Below are positions 20,741 through 32,063 of a stretch of 64,000 bases of DNA, one piece after another (the stretch's first letter is position 1; every line of letters starts with the position of its first letter). Source of the stretch: Trichomonas vaginalis G3 (lineage: Eukaryota; Parabasalia; Trichomonadida; Trichomonadidae); contig NC_067203.1 in NCBI RefSeq assembly GCF_026262505.1, positions 9,610,001 through 9,674,000 on the forward strand. Reading direction: 5' to 3'. Both the position numbers and the translations under genes were made by a program. The notes beneath the pieces are model-generated. The model had not been told where the DNA came from, did not search any database, and saw nothing but the letters and a program-made list of their open reading frames with translations.

Positions 20741-22060
20741 TTGGTCAACTTTTTGAATCTTTCTGACCATGGAGAACTTGTTTCTCTATTTATTAGCTCC
20801 GGACATAATCCAGATACAAAGAGGAAGAACATAATTGACTCAGATTCTTCTTCCATTATAAATAGATTAGTTCAAAGTTATTATTCCTATAATTATTTGT
20901 ATATCATTAAATGTCTCAGGAAAAATATCGAAGAAGAGAACTGGGCTTCTGAAGACACACAAAGTCATTGCTAAAGGTCTACCGAGGATAATATACTTCG
21001 CTTTCATCATAGGTGATTTCAACAAAGATCTTTTGGGAGTAATCACATTACATATCGGAATTCAGTTGATTGACTTTAATTTGACAACATATAAGATTAT
21101 TTCAACGGTAGTGATGTTAAAATCCATGTTAAATGACAGCTAGGCATTGCAGATATGTGGAGGAGAATCATTCTGATTCTTATTCGGAGCTAAATCAATG
21201 AAAGATGTTTATTCATCTTTGATTATTTACAATCAATCGTTGAATCCAAATTCGAATATAGTTTGCCGCAAATCGCAAGAACAACTTATTTTCACTTTTC
21301 TATTTTCGATGAAAACAAGAGTGATGATGTGAAATTATTGGCACAATTAATTGACCTTATATTCCTTTATTATGATCAAAATTTCAAGAAACACGAAGAA
21401 TTTATTTATAAATATTTGTGTTCTTTTTTGATTACGTAACTTTCGTTGATACTTGTTTATCTCTTGGAAAAAGATTGTTTGTCTTGTGCCTTTGCAATCA
21501 GTTACCATGAGAAAGTGCTTGGAATGCCATCATTTCAATCATTAGGCATTTAGAATTTGATTTAAAAATAGATGATACAATAAATAAAAAATTTTTGATT
21601 ATTTCATTAAAAGTAGTGATACACAGGTACTTCGAATGAGCGTCGCCTCATTAAAAGAGGATAGCCTGGATTTGTTCACAGCAATGATATAGATAACTCA
21701 ACAATTGTTAGGTGATATTTGCTTTGAATAATTTTTTACTAATAATTCTGTGATTCATATATTTTGTTCTTTATGTGTTATGAATTCTATTTTTAGCGTA
21801 ATTGTTGATTACAAATTCGATTTAGATGATACTCCAATGAAAACAACAAATCTTCTTTAGCAAAAAATGGTACTTATGCTATGAGTAATATATTAAATTG
21901 TAATAAAGCAAATAATTTCATTTTTAATATGTTGAAGAAAATGCCTTCTATTACTTCCAAGTGTGTTTTTTTAGTTATACACTTGGGGAAAACCTCTTGA
22001 AAATTCCACATGAAGTGTTGGAAGAATGCTTGATTAAGAAATGTTTGGCTAATTGAAGAT
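20741..22060 (+). pseudogene. Decayed host gene
   Basis: Plus-strand protein-like fragments in shifting frames. 20741-20974 contains SLFISSGHNPDTKRKNIIDS and a Tyr-rich helical stretch. About 21195-21438 reads as a helical segment (LPQIARTTYFHFSIFDENKS, then QLIDLIFLYYDQNFKKHEEF). Weak fragments continue to about 22060. The composition resembles the all-helical 51.9-kb gene and other repeat proteins of trichomonads. No specific family can be named, and some fragments may be chance frames. Confidence 0.3.
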
Positions 22061-23096
22061 GATTGAAGTGATATATCACAGGAAATCAGTTTAGTTGTGA
22101 CTACTGATGAATTTGTTTATTAACATTAATATTGATTTACATTTTAATTATTTTTTTTTCTTTTGTAATTTTAATAAAGAAATATGTTATTTCTGAAATA
22201 AATTGATAAAAAATATGGATTAATAAATAAGTGATATTTGCTTTGTTATATTCCATCGATCGAAATTGAATTTAAATTTTTAATTTGACTTTCAATTTTT
22301 AGTTGTTTTTTTCTAAATAAAAAAGCATATCTTGGATGCTTTAATGATACGAATTATGTAAAATGTCATTTACATTTTTATTCCTCAACGTTAAATCCTC
22401 TTAATCAAAATATTTATTTTCATCATGAAAATTGGAATTTCAAAAATATGGTAATTTTTTTAATAAACACTTTTTCAAATTTTTTTTTGAATGAAACGGG
22501 CACAAAATATTCAATTGCCTCTCGAAAAGGTGTCATTTTGTTGGTTCATATAGAGGTGAAATTTTTCGTGAATAAATTTGAATTTCGGTAAGAAATTAAT
22601 TATCGTTCTCAATTTTTTTTCATGTCAAATTTTCGCATTTCCATTAATTCTATGAATAATAATTAGCTGATGACGAAACTATTGTTTATGATAAAAATTT
22701 TTACAATTGAATGGTAAATCTCTTTTTGATTGCTCTTTCATAAATCCAATACAGCGGTTTTCTTTTCTTTTCTTCAAATTTTCATTTTAAAATTGATCAT
22801 AATGGACACAAAAATTATTTGAGGCAATTATGTTTAAATAAATGGTAATTTGGTTTATTTTTTTTGAATTTTGCTTTTGATATCTAAAGGTATCCACCAA
22901 TTAGAAGTAGATAAAGAAAAATTATGTTTGCAATATTTAAGTTAACATGTTAAAATCGATGTCAATTATATATATTTCGTAATATAAATTTTTAATAAAA
23001 ATACAATAATTGGAACATTCTTACATGTAATTTCTTAATTCTCTCATCCAATTAATAATATGAAATCATTCTATGAACGACAACAAAGAATTTTCT
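22061..23096. other. Very AT-rich intergenic region
   Basis: Many A and T runs, and no frame above background on either strand. No terminal repeats or hairpins of note. Confidence 0.5.
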
Positions 23097-23573
23097 TCAA
23101 TTAAAAATGTCATTGAATTCATTTTCGAAGTCCTTATTGATTATGTCCCATATTTCATTTTCGTCTACAGTTGTATTCTTCTCCTTCGTAGCTGTTGAAT
23201 TTTTTAATTTTTTTGCCTCAGCTCTTTGTTGTCTTTTTTTTTTAATTTGATCTTGAGACAATTGATGGAAGCGTATTTTTACCTGGTCTGCTGATCTATT
23301 TTCGAAAAATTTGGCAACAATTGACCATCTTTTTTTAAAATTTCGACAAGCCTCCATGAGCATTTTATCCTGTTCCTTAGTCCAATCAGACCTCTCTTGA
23401 GTTAGGAACAGCTTGTATCTGTCAATGATAGACCTTTTAGAATGGTTTTCACCGATCTCTTCCAATATCTTTGGGATCGATGATACTATATCTCCTTCGT
23501 GCTTATTTACAATTCGAAGGATTATGTCATCATCATTGGCTGTAAATCTGTGGATAGTTCTTTTCTTCAGCAT
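23097..23573 (-). CDS. Myb-like DNA-binding protein
   Basis: 158 aa, ATG at 23573, intact. Two tandem Myb/SANT-type helix-turn-helix repeats: the first at residues 8-55 (RFTANDDDIILRIV, with Phe in place of the first Trp), the second at about 62-110 (DWTKEQDKMLMEACRNFKKR, then WSIVAKFFENRSADQVKIRF). A basic stretch KKKRQQRAEAKKLK follows and is probably a nuclear signal. Small R2R3-like Myb proteins of this form are numerous in trichomonads and act as transcription regulators. CTCAT sits directly on the ATG, compatible with a TCA-type initiator and an extremely short leader, but that motif is weak evidence. Confidence 0.82.
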   Translation of the reverse strand: MLKKRTIHRFTANDDDIILRIVNKHEGDIVSSIPKILEEIGENHSKRSIIDRYKLFLTQERSDWTKEQDKMLMEACRNFKKRWSIVAKFFENRSADQVKIRFHQLSQDQIKKKRQQRAEAKKLKNSTATKEKNTTVDENEIWDIINKDFENEFNDIFN

Positions 23574-24042
23574 ATGAGCTCGAATATTTCAATTTTCTAA
23601 GTAACCGGTTAGTATTGAATAATTGAATCACAGATCAAAATGTCATCCATTGATTCATCAATCGGTAACCCTTATTACAACATAATTGTATTTGGTTTCA
23701 CAGATTTGTAAGATTTATTTCTAACTTTTGTGTAATATTCACAATTTTTGAACACTCGTAGACAATTCTTGACATAAGAATATTGAAAAATCCAATGTTT
23801 GTGATGATTATTAGCCTTAATTATATGCTACATTATAATGCCAACAACTCACTGCATATAAGCACTAGTGCACATGATAAGTTTTATAGTCACGATTTTG
23901 ATATAATTATTTTTATATTCAAATTTCTCAGATTTTTTCATCCCTAACTCATCTATCACATGGACACAGACTACTTATTGGAACTAATAAAGTTTGAATA
24001 TAAGATAATAAATAAAACAATAATTTTACAAAAAAACAGAAA
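23574..24042. other. Intergenic, no gene seen
   Basis: AT-rich with only short frames. A plus frame at 23960-24268 runs antisense through the end of the CEP76-like gene and is a shadow. Confidence 0.45.
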
Positions 24043-25734
24043 TTATTTCTTGGCAACCATTGGAGGACTTACAGAATCAATTGCTAAGAGAGCCCAAGTA
24101 GCAACAAGGCCATTTGGATATTTTGTACAGCGAATTATTACGACGAACGATGCTTCATTATCACGAGCGCTGAGAAGTTCAGCACCACATTTTGATTTGA
24201 CTATTGCTGAGAATATCGCTTCTGGGCTTGTAGAATTAGTAAGAGCTGGTGCCGCCCTAAGTGAATGATAAGGTTTCATCTTCATGCTTATTGCATCTTT
24301 TGCCAGCGAATCAACAGCAAGAGATTGACCTGTAACTTTTTCTCTTTCATACGAATCAACTTTTGGCAACAAAACTTGAGGAAGTTCTGTATTCCATTTA
24401 GTCAGGAGGCCAATTGAGTTTCTATGAATTTCTATTATCTTCTTAACTTTAAGCTCAATTTCTTCTTCCTTGATAGGTTCTCCAACATCGTCTGATATTG
24501 ATGGAGCAAATTTATCACCAGATTTTGGTGGTGCCTCAAGGTATTTCCATCTAAGTGGGTTCTTTACATCCCATTGAAGTTGGCTGATATTATCCTTTGG
24601 ATTTAAGTTTGCATAAAGTGAAGATTCATTATATAAATAAGAAACTGTTTGGCATTTTACTGGAGGCTTGTCTCCAAACTTTCCAGTCATAACATCAAAG
24701 AAAATCAAAGCTGTTGAAAATGCAACAGCAAAGCATTTAGGTTGGCCAACAGCAACATATGCATTGAATCCAAATCCACGAAGAAGTGATACCAATAAAT
24801 TGAGCTTTTCTCTTTCACCGCCGCATCTTGATGAAATTACAGCCCAAATTGGAAGAAAAGAAGGCGTTGCTGGAGCAATAATAGGCGACATCAAATAAGC
24901 AAATCTTAAACAGTGTCCAGGTGTTAGCAATGAACGCTCATAAAAGGGAGTGATGAAATCAAATATCTTTGATGCATTGTCACCAAGTTCATTTGCAACA
25001 ATATTGAATGATTTGACTTCAATTAGCTGTTGGAGCTCTCTCCACCAGATTTTCAGCTTGACAGCATACTGTCTTTCTGCTTCAATTTTGTCTAAAGTTT
25101 CTTGTCTGATCTGAAGGTCTAAAAGCTGCTTATACTTAGAGTAATTCATGCCTTCTGGATATCCAAGTAAGCTAAAATTAAAATGAAGAACACCAACTAT
25201 TTCATTTTGCAATCCAATGATTTCAATTGATGCAGAAGTTTTTCCTTCAGAGAATACTTTTCTCCAGTTGTAAGTATTTAGTCCTACAAATGAAAGATCT
25301 GGGGAAGTTGTAGAAATGCATATTCTCATAGGTCTCGGGTCAGTAATAAGTGTTTCTATTTGAGATTTTAGAGGAATTAAGATTTTGTGACCAATATTTG
25401 GGCACTGGCATGCTTTAATATTACCAATAACGTATAATTTTCCTAATAAATCGATTGTTATTTGTATTGTTGTTTTAATTGCAGACTTATGAAATTCGTC
25501 AAATGCCGCACCATCTTTCAATTCAACGAGTAATGAAGGTTCTGTTACTTGTATATCGTTTGATTGAGATTCTACTGATACTTTGCTTGCAGATAAATTT
25601 GATCTTCGTGGTTTTTGAGATCCATCACCAAAAGTATCTGCCATAAATGATTTTACGTATTCATGAGCATCATGCTGTTGAAAAAATTGCTTGATTTTGA
25701 GTTTGTCCTGCGGACTAATCTGTTTCAAATCCAT
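24043..25734 (-). CDS. CEP76-like centrosomal protein
   Basis: 563 aa from the ATG at 25734; an ATG 26 codons upstream (25812) is possible but the shorter start aligns with the N-terminus of CEP76. Order of parts: a short helical N-terminus (DKLKIKQFFQQHDAHEYV), a C2-like domain (about 65-230), a linker with KLKIWWRELQ, the degenerate transglutaminase-like domain (EREKLNLLVSLLRGFGFNAY, then FFDVMTGKFGD), a helical segment (EIHRNSIGLLTKWNTELPQV) and a C-terminal beta domain. CEP76 sits at centrioles or basal bodies and limits centriole duplication. The Cys-Glu-Asp-His and PHAW motifs of animal CEP76 are replaced (GGEREKLN, CFAVAFS), so no enzyme activity is expected. Intact. Confidence 0.75.
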   Translation of the reverse strand: MDLKQISPQDKLKIKQFFQQHDAHEYVKSFMADTFGDGSQKPRRSNLSASKVSVESQSNDIQVTEPSLLVELKDGAAFDEFHKSAIKTTIQITIDLLGKLYVIGNIKACQCPNIGHKILIPLKSQIETLITDPRPMRICISTTSPDLSFVGLNTYNWRKVFSEGKTSASIEIIGLQNEIVGVLHFNFSLLGYPEGMNYSKYKQLLDLQIRQETLDKIEAERQYAVKLKIWWRELQQLIEVKSFNIVANELGDNASKIFDFITPFYERSLLTPGHCLRFAYLMSPIIAPATPSFLPIWAVISSRCGGEREKLNLLVSLLRGFGFNAYVAVGQPKCFAVAFSTALIFFDVMTGKFGDKPPVKCQTVSYLYNESSLYANLNPKDNISQLQWDVKNPLRWKYLEAPPKSGDKFAPSISDDVGEPIKEEEIELKVKKIIEIHRNSIGLLTKWNTELPQVLLPKVDSYEREKVTGQSLAVDSLAKDAISMKMKPYHSLRAAPALTNSTSPEAIFSAIVKSKCGAELLSARDNEASFVVIIRCTKYPNGLVATWALLAIDSVSPPMVAKK

Positions 25735-26201
25735 TTCTGTATTAATAAACGTACACTTTTCATCATCAATAATATTACCTTTGGTTATATAACATTCTAT
25801 ACTAAACAACATTTAAAAGGTATCAACATTGGTCGTATATTCATGATATTGAGAGTTAGAAATTTTTTATCAAGACAAATTTCATATGTTTTCCAAAGAT
25901 TGTTTGTGACAAAGGTGATGCTTGCAGGTTCTGTCAGTATGTTGCTTGCTATCCAGACATGTTAACTCTTCTTTGAGGAAAGAGTGATCATATTTGAGAT
26001 ACAAAGACCCACGAACAAGTGGATAGTACTAATATAATCTATATTATTAATAAAAACTCAGATATGAATTGTATTGTAAGAAAATTTTGCTTGATAATTT
26101 TGAAACTATGGCCATATTTAAACTGAACAAAGATAATTATTAAAATCTTTACAAATTAATTAAAAACGAATAAAATAAACAAAAAAATACGGGTAAGAAA
26201 A
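25735..26201. other. Intergenic, no gene seen
   Basis: Contains only frames overlapping the start of the CEP76-like gene; AT-rich towards 26200. Confidence 0.4.
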
Positions 26202-26948
26202 TTAATTAGATTGGTTGAATGCTGGAAACTCAAACTCCGTGAAGAAATTGATGTCTTCCTGATGATCAATTATATATTTGTTTTGGTCAACTGACATATT
26301 GGGCAATTCATCATACAATTCAGTTGGTGAATCCAATGAATTGTCAGGAGAAGTTTCTGGTTGAACATATAAGAGATTATCTTGTGGGGGATTAGAAACA
26401 CTCGGAATAAGGGCAGGGATAGTTTCTTGGACTTGGTAAATGGCTCCAAGTGGTGAATCTAGTCGTTCAATTAAGCTTCTTGACTTCAAATCTTTTTGCT
26501 CGAAATTAACCTCTTTATTGTAATAGTTAAAGCAGATCTTGCCATTCTGAACAACATACAACTTGCCTGGCTTACATAAATAAAAAGATAAATTGATATC
26601 ATCTGTTTTCACAACAACTTTGTGCTGCTTGACGTTGTTGACCTTGGTCTTGATGCACGTTGCCCCGAGAATGTATTTCCTGAGAGAGGCCCAATTCTTT
26701 TGGACTGCACACTCTAAGAGGATTCTATGTCTGCTTGTGTTGCGGTCGTAGAAGGCATTGACTCCTGCAGCACTGAGAACTTCAATTAGCTTGTGCGCAG
26801 CATAACTAGGTTTCAGTTTAGCTAGAGATATTTTTACTTCATCAGAGGGGACGCAAGCAATAGCGTTCCAAGTCTTTGTAACACTTAGTCTATCACTTTG
26901 GAGGTAGTTATCAATCTTTATTTCACTGGGGAATGGCAAGGTTGTCAT
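26202..26948 (-). CDS. Host protein of unknown function
   Basis: 248 aa from the ATG at 26948; the longer frame opens with TTG. The N-terminal 125 residues are basic and mixed alpha/beta (SVTKTWNAIACVPSDEVKIS, then ASLRKYILGATCIKT). The next part looks beta-stranded (KLYVVQNGKICFNYYNKEV). The last 80 residues are Pro/Asp/Ser-rich and acidic, like an activation or disordered tail, ending EFEFPAFNQSN. The combination of a basic domain and an acidic tail could suit a nuclear regulator, but no family is recognised. TCATATTTACT directly precedes the ATG. Intact. Confidence 0.6.
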   Translation of the reverse strand: MTTLPFPSEIKIDNYLQSDRLSVTKTWNAIACVPSDEVKISLAKLKPSYAAHKLIEVLSAAGVNAFYDRNTSRHRILLECAVQKNWASLRKYILGATCIKTKVNNVKQHKVVVKTDDINLSFYLCKPGKLYVVQNGKICFNYYNKEVNFEQKDLKSRSLIERLDSPLGAIYQVQETIPALIPSVSNPPQDNLLYVQPETSPDNSLDSPTELYDELPNMSVDQNKYIIDHQEDINFFTEFEFPAFNQSN

Positions 26949-27482
26949 AGTAAATATGATTCCTGAACCATCAGAAAAATAATTGAATGAAACCAAATCA
27001 CGTCTTTTAAACTTAATAATTTTGATACATATGATATAATAATGAAATAAGTTTTTTTAGTTGGAAAAATTTATAAAATTTTGTATAAATTTCGAATCTA
27101 TGATCAAATATATACATAATTCTTATGGTATTTAAGAATTAACACGGAATTAAAGGAGGAAATAATATATTTTTCAATTTTCATAATTTTCCAACCTTCT
27201 TTTTAAGTAATAGCATCATATGGCCATTCTTAGTTCCGAATGTTATGTGGACGAAACAATGCCAAAATCATATATTTGGCAGAAATATCTAATAAGAAAT
27301 CGAAATCATCAACAACTTGATTTGTGTGTATATCTAAATGAAAACATCATGCAAAACCTGCCAAAAAGATTTTCCGAAATTATTTCATGTTTTAAGATGA
27401 GATTTGGGTGAAATTTGTTTTTTTCATTGTTTATCAAGGTTAGATATCATAAAATTAAATATTGTGTAAATAGTATTTTTAT
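26949..27482. other. Intergenic, no gene seen
   Basis: AT-rich. A 63-codon plus frame at 27220-27411 lacks support. Confidence 0.4.
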
Positions 27483-29372
27483 TCATATCGAAATTTCTTT
27501 TCTACGTCCATTTTCATCAAGATAGTCATCACCACAATCTTTAAACTTTTTGACAATTACTAAATCATTAACTTTGAGTGGTCTTTGGCAATTTATACAT
27601 TCATGGACTTGGCGCATGCAATTTAAGCATGTTAATGGCATTCCGCAATCAGGACATGCGGTGCTTGATGTATATTTATGGCAAAAGTGGCACATCGATC
27701 TTTTCTCTTTTATTTCGTTGATGAATTGTTGAGTATCACGAATTTCCTCACAAATATGGAAGAGTTCACCTAGATTTAAATCATTCATGTATATGTTTGG
27801 AAGTCTAAAGCGCATTTGAGTTGCTTTTTGACTAAGAGTTGAAATAAGGAGTAATAAATCTTTATAAACTTCAATTTGTCTTGTATTATGAGAGTATGAA
27901 CATAATGATTCAGCAAAATCATCAACACAGCTATCAAAACGACTTTTTTCTTCATCAATAATGAATTTAGATAATTTTTGGAACAAATTTTTCATGAGAT
28001 TTGTATTTTCTTCATTAATCAACTCCTTTTTCATGATTTCAACAGGATTTGACATTATTATACGTAAATCCATTTGAGTTTCACATTCATTAATCAATTG
28101 AAGTGCTTCTTCAGTTTTATTTTGATAAACCAAGCTAAGAGCTGAATGTGTAATTGGATTCATATCGCAATCTTCTGTCAATTTCGGAACAAAAGATAAA
28201 TCATTATTTTCAATGAAATTTTGGAGACTTTTGATTTTATTTTGCATATTCTGGAAATCAGTGTTAGAGTTTGATCCATATCTATCCTTGCATTCATTTA
28301 GAAAATTCAAATATTTTCCAATTTCTCTATGAAATTCAATCAATTTTTCTTCAGTTATTTCATCACTTTCATTTAATCCTTTTGCCAAAGCAATTACATT
28401 ATGTATTAATTGTATTAATTGATTTTCATCATAATTCGTCTCGAAAAGAGTTTTGATATATAATTTGCATAATGACAACTTGTCTTCAACACTGTTTACA
28501 ATGTCTTTATACTTTTTGTCGCATGATTTAAAGAGTTTCTTAAAATCATCAATATTTACATAACTCAGAAGCAAATAAAGCAAATCTTCATCACCATCAT
28601 ACATCCTAAATACCTTTAATATGAAGTTTATCAGTGTAATTTCAACTTTTTCTGAAAGAAAATGTAAAATTATTTGGTAATATCCTTGATTGATGGCGTA
28701 TGATAATGCATTACATTTGTAATCATCTAACATGTTCGGATCTGCACCATGCTTTTCAAAAATTTTTATGATTTCTAATCGATTGAAAAATGCAGCTAAA
28801 TGTACTAAATATGATCTGGCATTTAACTCATTCCTAGCCAGATTGTATGATTCATATTGTTTTGTTAGCGAAATCTCGCCAGAACTTAATGATTTTTCAA
28901 TTTTTTCTTCTGTTAATTTGTTCATGTAATTTAGCATTGCTCCTGGGCCAACTAAAGGATTTATTTCGTAATGTTGAATTCGAGGGAAATATGATTCCCA
29001 GAACTTTTTACAAGCATCTGCGTGAATTTTTGTTCCAAATACAAGTATTGAAACATCTTCCCAGTAAGTCCCGTTTATAAATATTGAACTGATAATAGAT
29101 TTTATGGTTTTTGCATTGTTAAAATCAGGATTTTGAATTTCAAAATTTGGTCTAGTTACAAAAACAAGTTCATGAAATATATCTTGAATTCCATCGAATG
29201 AGCCATCCAACGCTTGAAGTGAATCTTCTATTTTCCCAAAATTAGGAAATTGATCTTTATAATAGTCTAAAAGATTATATATTGGAGATATCCAATCACT
29301 TGGTAATGGTTTCTTACGCAAATCGTAGAAATGTATACCGACAAGAGGATCATATTTCTCAAAGGAAGACAT
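27483..29372 (-). CDS. Ankyrin-repeat protein with C-terminal zinc finger
   Basis: 629 aa, ATG at 29372, intact. Residues about 180-245 hold two ankyrin repeats (LVHLAAFFNRLEIIKIFEKH, then NALSYAINQGYYQIILHFLS). The N-terminal 130 residues have a vWA- or Rossmann-like alternation (LVFVTRPNFEIQ, WEDVSILVFGTKIHADACKK) but no clear family. A long helical middle region follows. Residues 561-595 form a treble-clef/RING-like cluster of Cys and His pairs (CHFCHKY, CPDCG, CLNCMRQVHECINC). Such a combination suits a ubiquitin-related or adaptor protein; this is inference. Confidence 0.65.
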   Translation of the reverse strand: MSSFEKYDPLVGIHFYDLRKKPLPSDWISPIYNLLDYYKDQFPNFGKIEDSLQALDGSFDGIQDIFHELVFVTRPNFEIQNPDFNNAKTIKSIISSIFINGTYWEDVSILVFGTKIHADACKKFWESYFPRIQHYEINPLVGPGAMLNYMNKLTEEKIEKSLSSGEISLTKQYESYNLARNELNARSYLVHLAAFFNRLEIIKIFEKHGADPNMLDDYKCNALSYAINQGYYQIILHFLSEKVEITLINFILKVFRMYDGDEDLLYLLLSYVNIDDFKKLFKSCDKKYKDIVNSVEDKLSLCKLYIKTLFETNYDENQLIQLIHNVIALAKGLNESDEITEEKLIEFHREIGKYLNFLNECKDRYGSNSNTDFQNMQNKIKSLQNFIENNDLSFVPKLTEDCDMNPITHSALSLVYQNKTEEALQLINECETQMDLRIIMSNPVEIMKKELINEENTNLMKNLFQKLSKFIIDEEKSRFDSCVDDFAESLCSYSHNTRQIEVYKDLLLLISTLSQKATQMRFRLPNIYMNDLNLGELFHICEEIRDTQQFINEIKEKRSMCHFCHKYTSSTACPDCGMPLTCLNCMRQVHECINCQRPLKVNDLVIVKKFKDCGDDYLDENGRRKEISI

Positions 29373-29879
29373 TTCAAGAAATTTGCTGGAAAAATAAAAG
29401 ATGATTTTAATAAAATTAACACGTTAATTCTGTAATTAATTCGATGGTAAAATCAACTTTTTGGTTTTCAGAAATTAACACTTTTCCAACTTTTTGTTAG
29501 GGGCGCGAAGCGATCACAAAAATTTCGCAAAAATGTAAAATGTTTGAAATATCATAAACCAGATGAAAAATGCATTGATCTTGTTACATTCTTGAAATAT
29601 GAATACCATATGAAGCAATTTTATTTTATATTGATCAATATTAAACGATACTTTATTAAATCGGCAATATATGCTATTCCATCTCTTTGTGAATATTTCC
29701 TATAACAAGATGCAAATACTAATGAAGAAGATTCTAATGGAAAACTTCTTTTCATTATGCATCAGCAAAAATAGTAAAAAATGGCCAGATTTCTTCTTTC
29801 ACATTGTGCAAATATCAATTCAAAAGAAGATAATTAATGGACTACAAAAAAATTAAGAGAATAGAATCAGTTGGAAAAA
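29373..29879. other. Intergenic, no gene seen
   Basis: Short plus frames only (for example 29671-29856), without codon or family support. Confidence 0.4.
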
Positions 29880-30439
29880 ATAAGAAGACCATCTAATTTT
29901 TTACGATTGTATACTGCATAATCAAGAGCGCTTTTTCCATAATTATTTTTTTTGCATTGATATTCACGCAATGCAAAGTATGAATTTCAGACGTTTCTTT
30001 ACTATTATTACGTGCTGCAATATGAAGTGTAGTTTCTCCATTTATATTTTTTCATTGATATTCGCACCATGAGAAATAAGAATTTCAACCATTTCTTTAT
30101 TATTTCTTAATGCTGCAACATGAAGTTCTGCTTCTCCATCATCATTTTTTTTCCATTGATATTCGCACAATGAAAAATAAGAACTTCAACTATTTCTCTA
30201 TAATTCCAAGCTGCTGCAATATAAAGTGTGGTTTCTCCACTTTCATTTTATGTATTGATACTCGAACCAAGCGTAATGAAATATTCCAAAAGGGATGAAT
30301 TATTGAACATCATTGAATAAACAAAGCATTTGTTTACATTATTAGTTTGATCAAAATAAACTAAAAAGGATTCAAGATTTTTAAATACTCGGCAAAGAAA
30401 TAAATTGATCTCTATATTGTATTCATTCACATTAATCAA
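29880..30439 (-). pseudogene. Ankyrin-repeat gene fragment, frameshifted
   Basis: The minus strand encodes a Leu/Asn-rich start at 30439 (MINVNEYNIEINLFLCRVFK, like the N-terminal part of large trichomonad ankyrin proteins). After a frame change it encodes at least three ankyrin repeats: GETTLYIAAAWNYREIVEVL, GEAELHVAALRNNKEMVEIL with HGANINEK, and a final KSALDYAVYNRKKL. Stops and frame changes separate the repeats, and both ends are incomplete. Trichomonad genomes hold hundreds of related ankyrin genes. Confidence 0.65.
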
Positions 30440-30564
30440 ACTAAAAAGGATTCAAGTATTTATTTACTTGGCAAAGTAATAAATTATCAAAACGGTTTGT
30501 TTCAAAATTGAGTGACAGTTGTCAAAATTATTAAATTTCCAAAATTGGTTATTTCAATTAACTT

Positions 30565-31431
30565 ATGTTCTTCAGCTCACAGGATATTATAGTGTCTATT
30601 GTTATTATTCTTTTGATATTATCATGCTTTAAACATATAGGAACAAATAATTTCTTTGGCATGCTATGCAATGTAAATAATGAAAAATATCTCAATTCAT
30701 TCCTTTCTCAACAACCAATGATTTCCTATTTTGGAAAGCAGAGAATAGTAAATGAAATATACCATTCTAAGAAAACAACTTATGAAAGATACAATTTTAA
30801 TTTTGGATCATGGGAATCTCAACCATTAAATATTCCACATGATGAAAATAAAACTGTCATTTTTAGATTGGAAGAAAAATATGTGTTAAGTGGAGAGGCA
30901 CAAGACAGTTTCAATAATTTTTATTTTAAAGTTCAATTCCAAGCACCTAAATTAGAACATTTTACGAAAATTAAAGAGAACAGAACTAGTACACGCTTGG
31001 TTTGCTTTACTAAAATAAATTCAAAAATATTAAATTTAATGTCAAGCAAATATGGTCAAATACTATATAAAATTCTAAGAGTATTACGTCTACATGTATT
31101 TTTTGAAATTGTTTTCTTTAAACTAGCTGAGGAACAAATCCATGTTACAGTTGAAAAGAAAATCTCAGTAAATGAAAAAGAATTTCGCAACAAATTCAAT
31201 AAAAATGTATCTGAAGCATCTATAGAACGTCCTAGATCGAAATATGATGAAATGAAGCATTTCGATCATTCAGTAGTTAGCTATTTAATATTTTGTTTAA
31301 TTGTTTATTTTGCAATCAAATTTATAAAATATGATTCGCAGAATCAGCAAAACCAAAATTCGCCGAGAAGCTTTAAAGAGTTGGATCGACAACAGAGAGA
31401 TAAAATATGGGAATTTGCTGCATACTTTTGA
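30565..31431 (+). CDS. Membrane protein with two transmembrane segments
   Basis: 288 aa, ATG at 30565, intact. An N-terminal hydrophobic segment (residues 8-22, IIVSIVIILLILSCF) acts as a signal anchor, and a second lies at about 236-252 (VVSYLIFCLIVYFAIKF), with a short polar tail. Between them a mixed alpha/beta domain (about 45-230) with basic C-terminal part would lie on one side of the membrane. No family recognised. The gene stands alone on the plus strand among minus-strand genes. Confidence 0.6.
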   Translation: MFFSSQDIIVSIVIILLILSCFKHIGTNNFFGMLCNVNNEKYLNSFLSQQPMISYFGKQRIVNEIYHSKKTTYERYNFNFGSWESQPLNIPHDENKTVIFRLEEKYVLSGEAQDSFNNFYFKVQFQAPKLEHFTKIKENRTSTRLVCFTKINSKILNLMSSKYGQILYKILRVLRLHVFFEIVFFKLAEEQIHVTVEKKISVNEKEFRNKFNKNVSEASIERPRSKYDEMKHFDHSVVSYLIFCLIVYFAIKFIKYDSQNQQNQNSPRSFKELDRQQRDKIWEFAAYF

Positions 31432-32063
31432 AATGAATTATATGTAGTTAAAAAAAATAGTCGTCAAGAACCCACTACCTTAAAGATGCTTTTCCCCTAT
31501 GATAGAATTGATATTTTTATTAATAAATGAAAATATAGAATACATTCATCATCCTCTATCTTTTCATTGTTTTAAAATCTAAAAAAGATCTCGGGATGAA
31601 GATTCAAGAAAAACGATATTAACACTGATAGAAAGATTCTATGTTCAAAGTTTTATGTTTTTTATTGGTTTTATGATATTTTGGTTAATGATGCTGAATT
31701 TCGAATTCTAATTCGATTTCTAAGGTTAATGGGAATAACAGGACTATTGATCGCACTGCCTGTACTTATGCTGAAGTCCACCAACTATTCTTGTATTGAA
31801 TACAAAAAATGGTTTTGATTTTGATTAATGATATTTGTATATAACAAATCCTTAAATTTGGAAACTTCTCACTTTATTCCCATAAACGTTATACAACAGA
31901 AAATGAAAATGTGAATCATTCATGAGTTTACGTTCAACAAAAGGAAATTGTTGAAAACGAAAAAGTCAAAAAAATGTTATAAAATAATCTTTATTTTAGT
32001 ATTTAACATATATATAATGATATCAAACGAAAAAATACACATAAATAAATAATAACTAATAAA
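31432..32063. other. Intergenic, no gene seen
   Basis: AT-rich, with no frame above background. Confidence 0.45.
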
